A DNA stretch of 64,000 nt from Henckelia pumila (GCF_033568475.1 NC_133122.1:137089402-137153401); one strand, 5' to 3'. Positions 10,560 through 24,280 are shown, counted from the first letter of the stretch. Numbers and translations: made by a program. The notes: a model not told the origin generated them from the letters alone.

Positions 10560-12390
10560 ATGTAGGTAATTGCATTCCAGACAAAGAATTCAAAATCTTT
10601 CTTTTCTCATCTTTTGTAAGTGTATAACATGCTGCTGGCAGAAAAGATTTCTTCTCCCCCATCACTGGAGCCAAATCTATCCTCAAATTCATTTCAGCAA
10701 GGTCTAATCTAGCTGCAATTCCATCCTTTGTTTTTCCCGGAATGTCAAGCAACATACCGAGAAGACTTTCACAGACGTTCTTTTCTATATGCATCACATC
10801 AAGAACATGTCTAACATATAGATGTTTCCAATACTCAAGTTCAAAGAAAATTGATTTCTTTTTGAAGGATGATTTTACATCATCCTTTGTGGAGTGAATC
10901 TTCTTTCTCATTTTTCCCCAATGACAATGAATTCCATCAACTTTTTTTAACACTTCATCGCCACTCAATGGTTTGGGTGCAGGGTTGAACTCTTGGTCCC
11001 CATTAAATGCCTTTCTTTGCCTTCGATAAGGATGATTTGCAGGTAGAAACCTTCTATGGCCTGTGTACGACATTTTTCTGCTATGTTTCAACCTTGTTGA
11101 ATATGTTTTTTCACCACAAATCGGACATGCGTGATATCCTTTCACAATACATCCTGACATGTTTCCATATGCAGGAAAGTCATTGATGGTCCACAGAAAG
11201 ACAACTCTAAGCGAGAAGGTTTCTTGTCTATATGCATCATATGCTTCAACACCTGTATCCCATAGGAATTTCAAGTCATCGATTAGAGGTGCTAAGTAAA
11301 CATCGATATCATTTCCTGGTTCTTTGGGACTAGAAATCAACATTGTGAGCATCATAAATTTTCTCTTCATAAACAACCACGGGGAAAGATTGTAAGTGAT
11401 CATTAAAACTGGCCAACAACTATATGTAGAACTCATCAAACCATGGGGATTGATCCCGTCAGCTGAAATGGCCAATCTAAGATTTCTTGCATCAGCTGCA
11501 AAATTTGGCCACTTGTGATCTACTAATTTCCAAGAAGGTGCATCAGCTGGATGGCGTAAGTATCCATCATGAAGTCTTTTATCAGCATGCCAAGTCATCT
11601 CCTTGGAAAACTCTTTATTCCGAAGCATTCGTACAAATCTCGGAATTGGAGGGAAGTACCATAGAACCTTTGCAGGAACTCCTTCCTTTATCGTATCTTT
11701 TTGGTTTATCTTCCACCTTGACATCCCACAAGTAGGACAACTGTTAAAATCCTCATACTCCTTCCGATATAAGATGCAATCATTAGGGCAAGCATGGATT
11801 TTCTTATAAGTAATCCCTAATGCACACAAGCTTTTCTTTGCATCGTAGAAAGATAAAGGCAATTTGTTGTCATCTGGAAGCATTTCTCCTAACAAATTGA
11901 GTAGGTCGGTGCAACTTTTGTCACTCCAACTATATTTGGCTTTCAAGTTGAATAATTTTACAACTGCAGATAACCTTGTAAATTTACTGCATCCAGGATA
12001 TAAAGGTTTCTCAGCATCTTCAAGTAGATTTTTGAATGTGGTTGGATTCTCAGCATAACTATCAAATGCAGCATGTACCATATCTATTGGTTCCTCGGCG
12101 TCAAACTTTGGTTCATCTTCCCTTTCTTGATCACGGTCATTCTTTGAGTTCTTCATCGCAGACCTTTCACCATGCCATATCCAAGTATGATATGTCAAAT
12201 CTATACCATTAGAATACATGTGTGCCCTTATAGTCTCTACCTTTTTCTTTTTCAGATTACCACATTTTGTACATGGACAAGATATTGCTTCCCGATCTTC
12301 GGCATTTTTTATTGCAAATTTCAAGAAAGACTCTACTCTATGCTCATATTCACTTGATAACCGAGACTTTGACATCCATTCTTTGTCCAT
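10560..12390 (-). pseudogene. CACTA transposase TNP2, C-terminally truncated
   Basis: The start at 12390 (MDKEWMSKSRLSS) fits the start of the transposase-associated domain, which spans about residues 1-75 with paired cysteines (CPCTKCGN) and the TYHTWIWHGE box. The TNP2 core follows, with CPNDCILYRKEYEDFNSCPTC, RHPADAPSWKLVDHKWPNFA, SADGINPHG, CPICGEKTYS and the HVLDVMHIEKNVCESLLG box near the end of the visible domain. Similarity stops after about 610 residues at 10565 (SLSGMQLPT), where full TNP2 proteins continue with another C-terminal part. No continuation is visible down to 9453, so the catalytic protein is probably incomplete. The long open frame suggests fairly recent activity. It is the transposase source gene of the element. 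Confidence 0.85.
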
Positions 12391-12465
12391 TCTTTTAGTA
12401 AGTAACACTATAGAGAATAAAATATATAATTTTAATATGTATATTTTCAAGCTGATGATAATCAA

Positions 12466-15398
12466 CAGCTTGACAAATCACAACTGGTAAAGTAATGTAT
12501 ATCGAGAAAATTCTCTGTTAAATCCAAGCAAACCATTAACTAATATGCAGTGACCAGCCTCGAAACTTGAACGTAAGAATTTAACTTTGTGGAAATCATT
12601 TAACATTATCCATGCTTTGAGAAAACTATGCACAATGCACTTACCAATCAGTGATCACTGAGGATGACTGGACCCTTGAACTACTAAACACATAAGTTAG
12701 AGCTAGACTTGTTTTTAAAGCAAGGAAGACACTATAAAAAATTATCTGAATTAATACTTTATGAATAAATAAATAAACCAAAATTTTCCTTCCAGATGCA
12801 CAGCCAAAAGCATAAATTACACTGGACAACCTTTCCTATTCAGATCCCTTGAATTTGTTTTCTAAAGTGATAAAATCTCATTCAAGATGCGATAACATGT
12901 AAGTAAGGTGTACAAGTTTTGAGTTAACCTCCAGAAAATTTTGAGAAGGAGACGAAGATAAATTATATATATTTTGAATAAATCAGTTTATTTATGTCAC
13001 TTAACAGAATAATATAAACTTAGAACAAATTTAAGTTAAATAAATGGATTAATGTAGTTTTTGAAAAGTGATATATCTAACGTTAATAGTATATAGTTTA
13101 ATTATTTAAGTAGGCGGACACATTCATTAAACTAGTATGCTGCACCCGGTGTTCCGTTCACTTAGAGTACATTTTTTTCCTATATTTATGTGACACAAAC
13201 ATAATTTTAAATATTTTTTTTTTGTTTTTCTTTTAATTTGTTTCAATACTTTTATGTTTTTTTAAACCAATTTTATTTGCTTGGTCAAACAGTAAAATCG
13301 AAACACCCGGGGAAAAAAATATTATTCATCAAACAGTAAAACTATACCACGAAACATACTACACGAGGCGAGCAATTCTTATTTTGAGAATAAAATAGCC
13401 TAAGGAAAGACATCATACAACGTAAACCCAACATCATGTTAACAAATACATCTTATGTTGTAAAGTCAAGAAATCCGAGTCTTAGATTTAATTCAGACGA
13501 AAAAAAAAGAAAATAAGTAGGGAGTAACCAGCAACACATCAAACCAGTGCAAGACAGTAAAATCAAACTCTTAACAAAAATGGTTCCACGATTAAAAAGA
13601 TTCCGACACCATATATATATCGAGAACACAACAAATACTGAAAAAGGGAAATATAGGAAGGGGAAGCCTAGACTTTGAGCCCTTTAATGAACGGAATCAC
13701 ACAACAAGCACACCACAGTAGTTCAAAAGTAAAAATTAAACCAAATCTTAGAACCTAATTAAGAAATCCAAATCAGAAAAAAAAATTTGAACTTGGAGGG
13801 GGAGAAAAGAAAGAAAAAGTTTGGGTTACCAGCAAAAGAAGGCAAGCAAGACTTTTGAGTAGCCAAGATAGCTTGAAGCGCTCTAACCTCAGCGAATCTG
13901 CATACTTCGAATAGGAAAGGTTCCAATATTTCCCTAGAATGAAAGAGATTTTGTTAGCACAGGCTGTGATTAGACACACTAATTAAAGATTGTAATTAGA
14001 TTTATGGATTTTATAGAACAATGGTGCTGTGCAGGGATTGGACCTAACTGATGATTGATGAATTAAACGATGGACCTAAGATTGTAATCCAACGATGGTG
14101 CTGTGCAGAATAACGAATCCAAAACCATAAATCTCGTTTTCATGCAAAAAAATATTTAATTAGAAGGAAGGTGCAAAACCTAACTGATGAGTGATGAAAT
14201 TAAAGATGAATCTCCGATAATGAAATTATGTTCACCGGCCATTGGCTATCGAAATAATATCGATATCAAGAAAAAGTACAAATCGGATGAAGAATTGGAG
14301 TTAATAAAAACTCAAGAAATCTTATGAATACCTTAAAAATCAAATTAAACTGATCTCAAGGATGAACCCAAATCTGAATTCCAAGCCATTTGACCCTTCA
14401 CCCTTTCTAATTCGAAGGATTAGTCAATCAAACAGTGTTCTAACATTCATAGCCAAAACACCCACCAATACGCTTTTTGTGGTACAGTTATATTCATGCA
14501 CATATATAAAAAGTTATTCTACAAATAGTGTCATCTGGCAAGCAAATATACATGATCATATATTTAAAGCAACTTGAGAGTTTAAAATACTTTACGAGGT
14601 TGTACAAAAATTAAGGAAGAAAATATACATGATCACATATTTATCATAAACTAAATATGATATGTTTTACTTATATTGTTATAATTTTGAGATAATTTCA
14701 TGCATAGACAAATTAAACACATAGATACAAAGAAAATCTGTGGGCAAGTCGGCTGTAAGTGCAAATTTTAAACACAAATAGAATTTATCTCACTGCTTTG
14801 CAAGGGTGATTTACGCCAGAGACTTTTATGATTTAACCAATAATTAAAAAGCACAAGATGTCTTCATGAATTTTAAACAAGATATCCGTAGATCTTGTGT
14901 GCCAAATACTAAGAATTTCATCCACAAATAAAAGGTAATAGAGGGTTGGGGCTCAGTAAACTTCTGAGTTCTGTGATGAAAATATTACAGGCAGAATAGT
15001 AAGTTTAAGCCAAGGATCTATGACTCGAAATCTGTTAATTCAACAGCCAAAATCTTGATTCTTGCAGCTTTATTTAGTTAAGCCCACTCAAGATAGCAGC
15101 TCATTTCCCTTAAAATAGTGAGTGTCGCATATTGAAGTTAAAATTATTGTAACCAATTTTAATACCACACGGACATGAGCAAATACATACAATTACTCGC
15201 ACAACGTTGAGGAAAAAAGATGTTTTACTGATAATTGAGAAATGAAGAGAGGATGGTGAGATGTAGCGATCATATGGATGAGAAAAACATATACTCTTAC
15301 CCTTGTTCGAATGCAAGCCCTTGTTCGTTGATGCGTCCTTTATTCTGCCCAAGTATTGAAACTGAACAGTGGTCAATTTTTTAATTTAGAAAGGACTC
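12466..15398. other. Non-coding interior of CACTA element upstream of TNP2
   Basis: No recognised exons. The segments ACGATGGTGCTGTGCAG and GATTGTAAT(T/C) recur around 13990-14110, and CCTAACTGATGA recurs at about 14040 and 14180, suggesting a local duplication. Nothing else can be supported. Confidence 0.4.
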
Positions 15399-16330
15399 AC
15401 CCTCTGAGCAAAATGCATAGCATTTTCCTTTCGATTTTCAAGAGGTGACACTAGTGGAAGATACTCAACCTACAATAATAATTTCAAAAATGATGAAACC
15501 GCATTAGAATAGCATGCAACATTACAGGTATCAGTTCAACAAGCCCTATGAATGTCGATGGATCAATCGAATAGAAAAGCTCTCTCTTGTGACTTTTAGC
15601 AGATATGTCACACCCCAATTAAATATTAGTTTCTTCTCCACTTTGTTATCGTACAAGTAGTTCCATAGATGCTCAGGGCAAATTTGGATACATAAACACT
15701 TGGAATATAAAAGTGAGAACCAACCACCCACCTCCCCCCCCAAAAAAAAAAAAAACTTTCTGATTGTTTTAAAGAGATGCGGAGGCAGATAACTAAAAGC
15801 TGCATTTTTTTCATTTTCCACTTTTACATTTTTATGCCTTTCTGAAGAAGTAAACCAGATTTTGTTTCAGAGAGTCTCAAAACAGGAAATTTGCAACGAA
15901 GCTCAGCATGTAAGTGCACAAAAAGCAAGAACAGCCCCACCTTGTATATAGCATATCTCATATTGTATAAGAAGTTTGAATAAATGAAGAGGGTACAGAG
16001 GGACACTCTTCAAGCATACCTCCATGAAATTGTGGAACTTCATAAACATTCTGAACATTAATTTTGCAAGTGTAATATTTCCCCTGAACAAAAATGAAAC
16101 ATCTTGTTCATGTATGGACTGTGAGAAACAAGACATAACCAGAGAATGATACTGCAAAAGGACAAGGAATAGTAATACCAGGACTGATCAAAGTGTACAT
16201 GGGGATAACGGACTACGACTGGTTGCACAGTAAAACTCGGGATGAATGCACCAAGTTGGAAGGAAATTAGAGCTCTTCCACTGGTGGTTGTTCCCTCAGG
16301 AAATAAAAGCAGCCGAGGAAATCGATTGCT
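15399..16330 (-). pseudogene. Captured fragment of an LPEAT2-like lysophospholipid acyltransferase gene
   Basis: Three exon-sized pieces occur in the right order and strand. About 16330-16176 contains LLFPEGTTTSGRALISFQLG and QPVVVRYPHVHFDQ (acyltransferase motif III, FPEGT). About 16083-16020 gives AKLMFRMFMKFHNFMEV. Piece 15473-15399 gives VEYLPLVSPLENRKEN and ends in a good donor (AGG|GTGAGT). From memory this run of motifs is that of plant LPEAT2-type acyltransferases, which acylate lysophosphatidylethanolamine in the ER. The N-terminal membrane part, the HxxxxD box and the EF-hand C-terminus are absent, so it is a gene fragment. Pyrimidine-rich leader-like sequence lies just upstream at 16400-16620. 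It sits between the CACTA right end and the TNP2 gene, on the same strand as both, so it is best read as a host fragment carried by the transposon. Confidence 0.7.
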
Positions 16331-16659
16331 AGAAGCTTTTCTCTGTATTCAAGTCCTAGAAAGCATATTTCTGTATCAAATACATTATATATTGTTCTAA
16401 ACTCCCGACGGACGGCCCGAGTGAGAACAGCGTTTCGAGGAAGGAAGGGTAGGAAGAAGCTCTTGGAGAAGGCTTGTTGGAGATCACTTCAAAATTCGTC
16501 TGAATAATCGAGCAAAAATCGACATGGGATTTTCAATTGAAAGAGAGAAAAAGGAGAAAGGCTAGGGATCAGATTGGAGAAGAGAAGTAATCGGGAAGGG
16601 TCTGATTTGGGGATCTGGGTAATATTATTTACTTTATGATTTATTTTAAATAAAAATAA

Positions 16660-16921
16660 TAGATTTTCTACAACACTATTTAAAAAGTGTTGTGATACAT
16701 GGGAAAAAAACGCTAATAGACAACACTTTTAAAAGCGTTGTCTTTGACCCCAAAAAAAGCATATTCTACAACGCTTTGTAAATAAAGCGTTTTCTTTCAT
16801 AAATAAAAAACATATAACGACAACGCTTTTCACTAAAAGCGTTGTCTTTCAAAAAATTACAACACTTTTCACTAAAAGTGTTGTCTTTTAAGTGTTGTGT
16901 TACTGTATTTTTCTTGTAGTA
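16660..16921 (-). repeat. Right subterminal palindrome array of CACTA element
   Basis: Six or more units of ACAACACTTTT/AAAAGTGTTGT or their ACAACGCTTTT/AAAAGCGTTGT variants lie between 16667 and 16890. The terminus (minus strand ACTACAAGAAAAAT) is at 16907-16920. Such arrays are the usual binding sites of TNPA-type proteins. Confidence 0.7.
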
Positions 16922-17485
16922 ATGAAAAACTACTTTTCTCAACAAGTTGAGAAAATAAAAAACATCCTAAAAACTAGTAGAAACTAGAATAAAAAACCAA
17001 TAGGATGTTTCCACCAGTGTGCCGAGAACAAAAAGAACCAAAGATCCACTTTCAGAACAACACTTCACTCGCGTGTCCTTCAGTGTCTCCAACACTCCTC
17101 GGCAACACTGTATTACGGCTAAGAGTACTGCAGGACTTCTTCAATAATCTTCGATCTTCATAGCTCCAAAATTCCTTCAGATTTTCTTTCTGCACTCTAC
17201 GCTCTCTGTACTCTGCCGCTCAACATTTGTGTAGGATTGTTATCTTAAATAGATCTTCAATCTTTTTGGAAATCCTACCCAAAATTCAAAACACAAATTT
17301 GTTAGGATAAAATATGTTATCAATGATTTAGTTAAGATATAACTGATCTCTTTAAACATAATATAAGATATTAAAAGCATATCAGTTAAGATAAACAAGA
17401 TAAGATCATTTTAACAATATGTCAAGGAAAGGCAAAATTCTAAAATTCTCAATTAGAGAATAACGTGATATCCACGTTCTTTCAA
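16922..17485 (-). repeat. 3' LTR (truncated) of copia element
   Basis: Nearly identical to 22312-22869 (for example GAGAAAATAAAAAACATCC and GTGTGCCGAGAACAAAA). The part of the LTR distal to ATGAAAAACT is absent here. Confidence 0.85.
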
Positions 17486-17498
17486 ACTCCCCTTTTTT

Positions 17499-19330
17499 GT
17501 CTTTCTGGACAAAATATACACAAGTGAAAATAACTCCCCCTGAGTTAGATAACTACTGCTCCCCCTAAATTTTATCACGTCAGCACTAAGTGTTGTGAAT
17601 TAGTATTGGCAACACTTACTCTCAACACTCAACAGATCAGAGAAGCAAGTAGCAGAAAAGCATATCTAAGAACTTGTGCAACTTATCATGTAAGCAAATA
17701 AGACTTCAGATCAAAACACTTATATAAATAATCAGAGCAAACAAGAAAACCAATAAGAGAAAGTAAGATTAAAAAACAAATCCAGCTTCCGATTATTGTA
17801 GTCTGTTTCATCAACTTCATATGCTCCAGAAGTACTTGCAGTCTATTTCATCAACTGCATATGCTCCAAAAGTACTTGCGGTATTTTTCTTTGTCACTAC
17901 TCCCCTTTTTTTTTTTTCCAGAAATGTTCAGTCCAAATAACAAACAATACTCAGCCAGTAAGGCTTCATAGTACAAAGAGTGAACTGTAAAAAATTAATG
18001 ACAGGAGCAGTGTAGCACGAAGCTTCACTAGTGTTGACATATCGTGTTGGCAACACACGACTCAACACCAAATGCAGACCAAGTTAGGTCTATATTCCTC
18101 TTTCATTTCTGCAAAATATAAGCAACCTTCAATTCTTCACCGACCAGAGACAAAGACTCATAATGTCTCAAGTAAAACCATGTGATTCCAGAATCCCATA
18201 GACGAAGGTAGGAACCTTTCGATGCTATAACACAATGAGAAACATCATCAATGCGTCCAGTAAAAAAAAATTGAGCAGGGAATTAGAGAGAAAATTGAAC
18301 AGCACAAAACAATGAATGTTAATCAAATTTGTGCAAAATATGAGGTGAACAAATCATACATTGAACAATACAAAAAATTCTACAATCAACCCTTCACCTT
18401 CCAAAAAACCTATGCAGAAACACTTTGCAATGAGAAAAAAAAATCAATGGGTAAATTTTTGAATTAAAGAGATAAAATTCAACCCAATTATGGCAATAAT
18501 TCGAGATTAATAGCAGCCAAATATTCCCATGAATAACTCCACATCGGCTCAACTCCACTCAATCATTGTCAATCACAAAAATTCAATTTTCAGTAAATAG
18601 AGTATTTCACCAAATTTTGTTTGTTTAGAACCTCAAACACTAAACAGAAAATATTCACAATTTTGAATGCATATGCATGTCTTATTTTATGCCTAAAAAT
18701 AGAATGTAACATAAAAATAAAATGCAACCACATGCACATGATATGTTCACAAATTTAGTGTTGTCTCTCGTGTTGACAGCATCATCAACAACACCATAGT
18801 TTTTCAAAAAGTATTTGAGATTTACACACTTGATTACCCTTGATTTCAGAAAATTTCCAGAAGTGGTAGCCTGCACACTAAAAAAACAGTTTTCATTGGA
18901 CTCAATTAGGTAGCTTTTTCCATTTTTTTCTGATGATTTACAAAGTTTTTATATATGACATTGGCCATCAAACTTATTAAAAAGCTGAACACTGAATTTG
19001 TGAAACCACCTTTCACATGGGACAAGAACATGGAATACACGTACATCCCTCAACTACTTCGTGGTTTAGTCAGAGTTCGATTTGCAAGGGCCAGTGTGTT
19101 TCAATAAAAATTTTGTTGAAAAACTTGGCATTAGTCGAATCACTATAACAGAGATTAAAACACTACACATCACAAAGTGAATGTAGAATGCCTAAAATCC
19201 TAAACATGCATGAAAAAGAAAACAACAGTGTTGTTTATGATATTGTAACACAGGCAACAACACCAACAAATGATTATAATGCACACATGTTGAGAGACCT
19301 CCAAATATTTGAGAATCTCTCTAAATCTAA
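17499..19330. other. 3' non-coding region of copia element
   Basis: No coding sequence recognised. It contains many short AGTGTTG/CAACACT strings (for example around 17590-17625, 18030-18065 and 18755-18795), and a direct duplication of about 50 bases (CTCCAGAAGTACTTGC / CTCCAAAAGTACTTGC with flanks) at 17800-17880. Confidence 0.5.
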
Positions 19331-19339
19331 AATATTTGT

Positions 19340-19560
19340 GAATATAACTGCCAGTTGGCAATTAGTTCCAACAAAATCCATTCGCATCACGCCTTTCTCT
19401 ACTAAATCTTGAATCAAGTGATTTCCAATGTCAATGTGTTTTGTGCGAGAGTGTCAAGATGGGTTCTTTGAAATGTCAATTTCTCTCGAATTATCACAAT
19501 AAAAACTTGCACATAAACACATACTGAGCATAACATCAAGATGACTAACATTCAAACACA
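19340..19560 (-). pseudogene. Copia RNase H C-terminal fragment
   Basis: Minus-strand pieces read YCDNSREIDISKNPS, RTKHIDIGNHLIQDLVEKG and MRMDFVGTNWQLA. This is the CDN..A..ISKNP...RTKHIDIRHHF..D pattern of the copia RNase H end, with frame breaks. It adjoins the protease region directly, so integrase, RT and most of RNase H are deleted. Confidence 0.7.
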
Positions 19561-19762
19561 AAATACAACCAGTAATCTTGTAGTATCCAGTGTTGTCAAC
19601 ACAACCTACAACACTGTCCTCACAAATTTTTTCATTCGAATCCATATGTGTTTTATTTGGCACAATATTACAGATGAAATAGGAGTGACTTACCTATGAG
19701 TACACATAACTCATGCATACTAACCCAATCATCTTTCGATAGTCAACTTTCTCTTTGGTGAG

Positions 19763-20896
19763 CTAGCAAGAAATATCCTCTCCAAGTTGATAACAATTGC
19801 CCGATGATCTGGTGCCTGTCAAAATACAAGAATTATTCTTATCAAAAACTTCACAAAGAATTTTATTGAATTTAACATAAAGATCATCATCACAAAGTTG
19901 AATAATGCTAATAAGATTAGCATTCAATCCTTCAACATGTAGAACATTGTGAAACTTGGGCAGTCCTTCTACGTTCAATGTGCCTCTACTAACAATCTTT
20001 CCGTTAGCTCCTCCTCTATATGTCACTTTTCCTTTATCTTATTCAACATAATCAGCAAGATACTTCTTCGATCCTGTCATGTGACGAGAACTCCCACTGT
20101 AAAAATAACAATAACCTGCAACATTAGTTTTCAAGGAAGCATAAACAACATTACAGTTAGATTTAGCTTTTGGAACCCAAACATTTTTCTCAGTATTTTT
20201 CTTCCTAGCAGTGTTCTGGTGCAGTATTGGCAACACTGGTGACAACACTTGCCTGATATTCCAGTACATACAATCATATCTGAGCTTAAAACAGTAAGGC
20301 TTTATGTGACCTGATTTGTGACAGTAGTGATAGATGAACCGACGCTTCCTTTGCTTGGTCCTCTGAGCAGGAACTTGTGCTTTCAATGGAATTGGTTTTG
20401 GATTAGGAGATTCACTTGGAATACTAGCAGATTTACTGTTCTCCTTGACAAACACAGTTTTCGATGACTCTCCCACTTCAAACTTGATGTTCTCAAATCC
20501 TAGTCCATTTCCATCATTCTGTTCCATCACTAGCATTGATTCCAGTTTGGCTTTGCTTGAGTTGAACTTGGCAAGTGTAGCTGTAGCTTTTTCAAGTTCC
20601 TCATTTATTCTGTACGACTCAAAATCTTTCTTGCTCAGAATAATTTCAAGTCTAGCCACTGCTGGTTTCAGTTTACTGTTCTCCTTTGATAGAGCAGAAT
20701 TTGACTTGTTCCTTGTCACCCAATCAGCAAACAATTCTTCATACATCTTCTGGACATTTTCTAGAGAAAACTCATCCTCATCAGCATCTTGATTATTCAA
20801 GTCTTCAGTTACCGATGCATTCCAGCACTTCTGTCTTCTGTGAGTGTTGTGGCTAAGTGTTGCAACACTAGCAACAGCACTGCTTTTATTTTGCAT
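19763..20896 (-). pseudogene. Copia gag C-terminus, zinc knuckle and protease
   Basis: Encodes a long charged region, a CCHC-like knuckle (YHYCHKSGHIKPYCF), the linker KNVWVPKAKSNCNVVYASLK and the protease region. The active-site line reads YCYFYSGSSRHMTG where copia proteases have W..DSGCSRHMTG, so the catalytic Asp is replaced by Tyr. It continues after a stop into the GAG-pre-integrase segment (GTLNVEGLPKFHNVLHVEGL, then LISI.QLCDDDL) at 20026-19763. Cannot be functional. Confidence 0.75.
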
Positions 20897-21097
20897 CAGA
20901 ACAGTTCGTGCATTGTGAGTTTCTTATTCTCCTGGTTCTATACCCTCTTCAACTTCATCATCGCTTAAGGAAGCATTCATTCCTCTTTGAAGTCTGGTTG
21001 GACACTCATTCGCATAGTGACCAAAACCTGTGCATTCATGACACTTCACAGAATCAATCCTCTTTGATATAGCCAGCTTTTTTCCTTCACTGTGTGT

Positions 21098-22034
21098 TCA
21101 AAATTGACTCTTAGATGGGGTGGTGTTCTCTTTTGGTCCACCAATTCTTAAGGGTCTTCCAACAGCAGGAGTGATTGGAGCTTTAGATTTCTGTCCAGGT
21201 TTCTTTGAGTCGCTCATCCTCTTTAAGTAGTTACCAAATTGTTTGTTAAGCAAGTCAATGGATTCATCTCCTAAGTCAGACTCATATACTTCCTGCGTCA
21301 GATCAACAAAATCATTGTATGAGTCGTTATAAACTTGTAGAACAATAGACTTACCTTTTTCCTTTCTTCCCATATTCATATCTAACTCATACGTTTGCAG
21401 TGAACTCATCAGTTCATCCAAACTCAGAATTGATGTATCCTTAGATTCATCAATAACACATATCTTCATTTGAAATCTTTCGGGCAGTGATCGCAGCACT
21501 TTGCTTACAAGACGTTCATTTGATATAGCATCTCCTAGATCGATTGCCTCATTTTCAATCTTCCTCAAGCGACGTTCATATTCATCAATTGTCTCACTTT
21601 CCTCCATTCTCAAATTTTCAAACTGAGTAGTGAAAATCCTTCTTTTAGTTCGGCGCACACTTTCAGATCCTTCACAATGCATTTTGAATTTTTTATCATG
21701 CCTGTTTAGCACAAACACAGTTAGTCACCAGTGCAAACATGTTAGAATCAAGAGAAGTAAATATAGCATTAAGGGCTTTGTTATTAATGTTTGAAGCAGC
21801 TGTTTCGTCAGCATTCCACTCTATTTCTGGTTTAAGTGGAAAGTCTCCTTCTCCATCAGTTCTCCTGGGTGGACTCCAGCCTTGTAGCACTCGTTGCCAA
21901 GCTTTTTCATCAATGGATTTGATGTAGACTCGCATCCTAACTTTCCAAATAGCATAATTGGATCCATCCAAGGTTGGTGGTCGTTGAGTAGTGCCGTAAT
22001 ATGGTATTTCCATAATAAACTCTGTCAAACACAA
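21098..22034 (-). pseudogene. Copia gag (SIRE-like)
   Basis: N-terminus at 22013 (MEIPYYGTTQRPPTLDGSNY) with the gag signature YAIWKVRMRVYIKSIDEKAW. A second frame at 21718-21098 carries the UBN2-type capsid core (FENLRMEESETIDEYERRLR and LVSKVLRSLPERFQMK). A CCHC knuckle region lies near 21065-21030 (CHECTGFGHYANECP). One frameshift separates the two parts near 21710. Gag would form the virus-like particle of the element. Confidence 0.8.
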
Positions 22035-22068
22035 AAAACTAGAATCTCACTTAGTATCGTCAAGTGTT

Positions 22069-22082
22069 GGTCTCTGATTCCA
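22069..22082 (-). other. Primer binding site of copia element
   Basis: Minus strand TGGAATCAGAGACC, a near match to the initiator tRNA-Met complement TGGTATCAGAGC, immediately inside the 5' LTR. Confidence 0.6.
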
Positions 22083-22084
22083 CT

Positions 22085-22869
22085 TAAAAGGTTTTGAGTC
22101 TCAATTACAGAAATACCAGAAATAAATTTCAGAATAAGTGTTGTCTCTTCAATACTTCAAAACACACTACGCAGCGGAATAATTAAACATAAAATAAATA
22201 ACACAGATATTTATGCACAAGTAATTAATACTTGTGCGGTGCCTCAGGGCAAAATAATCACTAGAAACAAAATCAGTTTACACAAAAACCAACTAGTGAT
22301 TGTATATGAAAAACTACTTTCCACAACAAGTTGAGAAAATAAAAAACATCCTAAAAACTAGTACAAACTAGAATAAAAAACCAATAGGATGTTTTCACCA
22401 GTGTGCCGAGAACAAAAAAAACCAAAGATCCACTTTCAGAACAACACTTCACTCGCGTATCCTTCAGTGTCTCCAACACTCCTCGGCGACACTGTATTAC
22501 GGCTAAGAGTACTGCAGGACTTCTTCAATAATCTTCGATCTTCATAGCTCCAGAATTCCTTCAGATTTTCTTTCTGCACTCTACGCTCTCTGTACTCTGC
22601 CGCTCAACATTTGTGTAGGATTTTCTTCTTAAATAGATCTTCAATCTTTTTGGAAATCCTACCCAAAATTCAAAACACAAATTTGTTAGGATAAAATATG
22701 TTATCAATGATTTAGTTAAGATATAACTGATCTCTTTAAACATGAGATAAGATATTAAAAGCATATCAGTTAAGATAAACAAGATAAGATCAATTTAACA
22801 ATATGTCAAGGAAAGGCGAAATTCTAAAATTCTCAATTAGAGAATAACGTGATATACACGTTCTTTCAA
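22085..22869 (-). repeat. 5' LTR of copia element
   Basis: About 785 bases from the PBS to the TTGAAAGAACG terminus (rc of TTCTTTCAA at 22861-22869). It matches 16922-17485 over its distal 560 bases and supplies the part missing from the other copy. Confidence 0.8.

Positions 22870-24280
<1,411 letters not shown>

Larger units (their letters stand above)
6430..16921 (-). mobile_element. Decayed CACTA (En/Spm) transposon
   Basis: Both CACTA genes are present on the minus strand: a TNP2 transposase (12390 down to about 10560) and a TNPA/TNP1-type gene (9452 down to about 6430). The right terminus is recognisable at about 16907-16921, reading on the minus strand [T]ACTACAAGAAAAATACAG (the first C of CACTA is changed). 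Inside it, at 16660-16890, is an array of subterminal palindromes (ACAACRCTTTT/AAAAGYGTTGT). No matching left terminus or left subterminal array is seen near 6350-6430, so the left end is lost. Non-coding stretches between the genes (9453-10341, 12466-15398) hold no other gene I recognise. Confidence 0.75.
16922..22869 (-). mobile_element. Ty1/copia element with internal deletion and truncated 3' LTR
   Basis: Two direct repeats bound it. The 3' LTR is at 16922-17485 and the 5' LTR at about 22085-22869; both show TTGAAAGAACGTG at their 5' ends on the minus strand. A PPT (minus strand AAAAAAGGGGAGT, 17486-17498) adjoins the 3' LTR, and a tRNA-Met-like PBS (TGGAATCAGAGACC, 22069-22082) adjoins the 5' LTR. 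Gag, zinc knuckles, protease and the end of RNase H remain; most of integrase and RT is missing. The 3' LTR lacks about its last 230 bases because it abuts the CACTA terminus at 16921. Confidence 0.8.
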
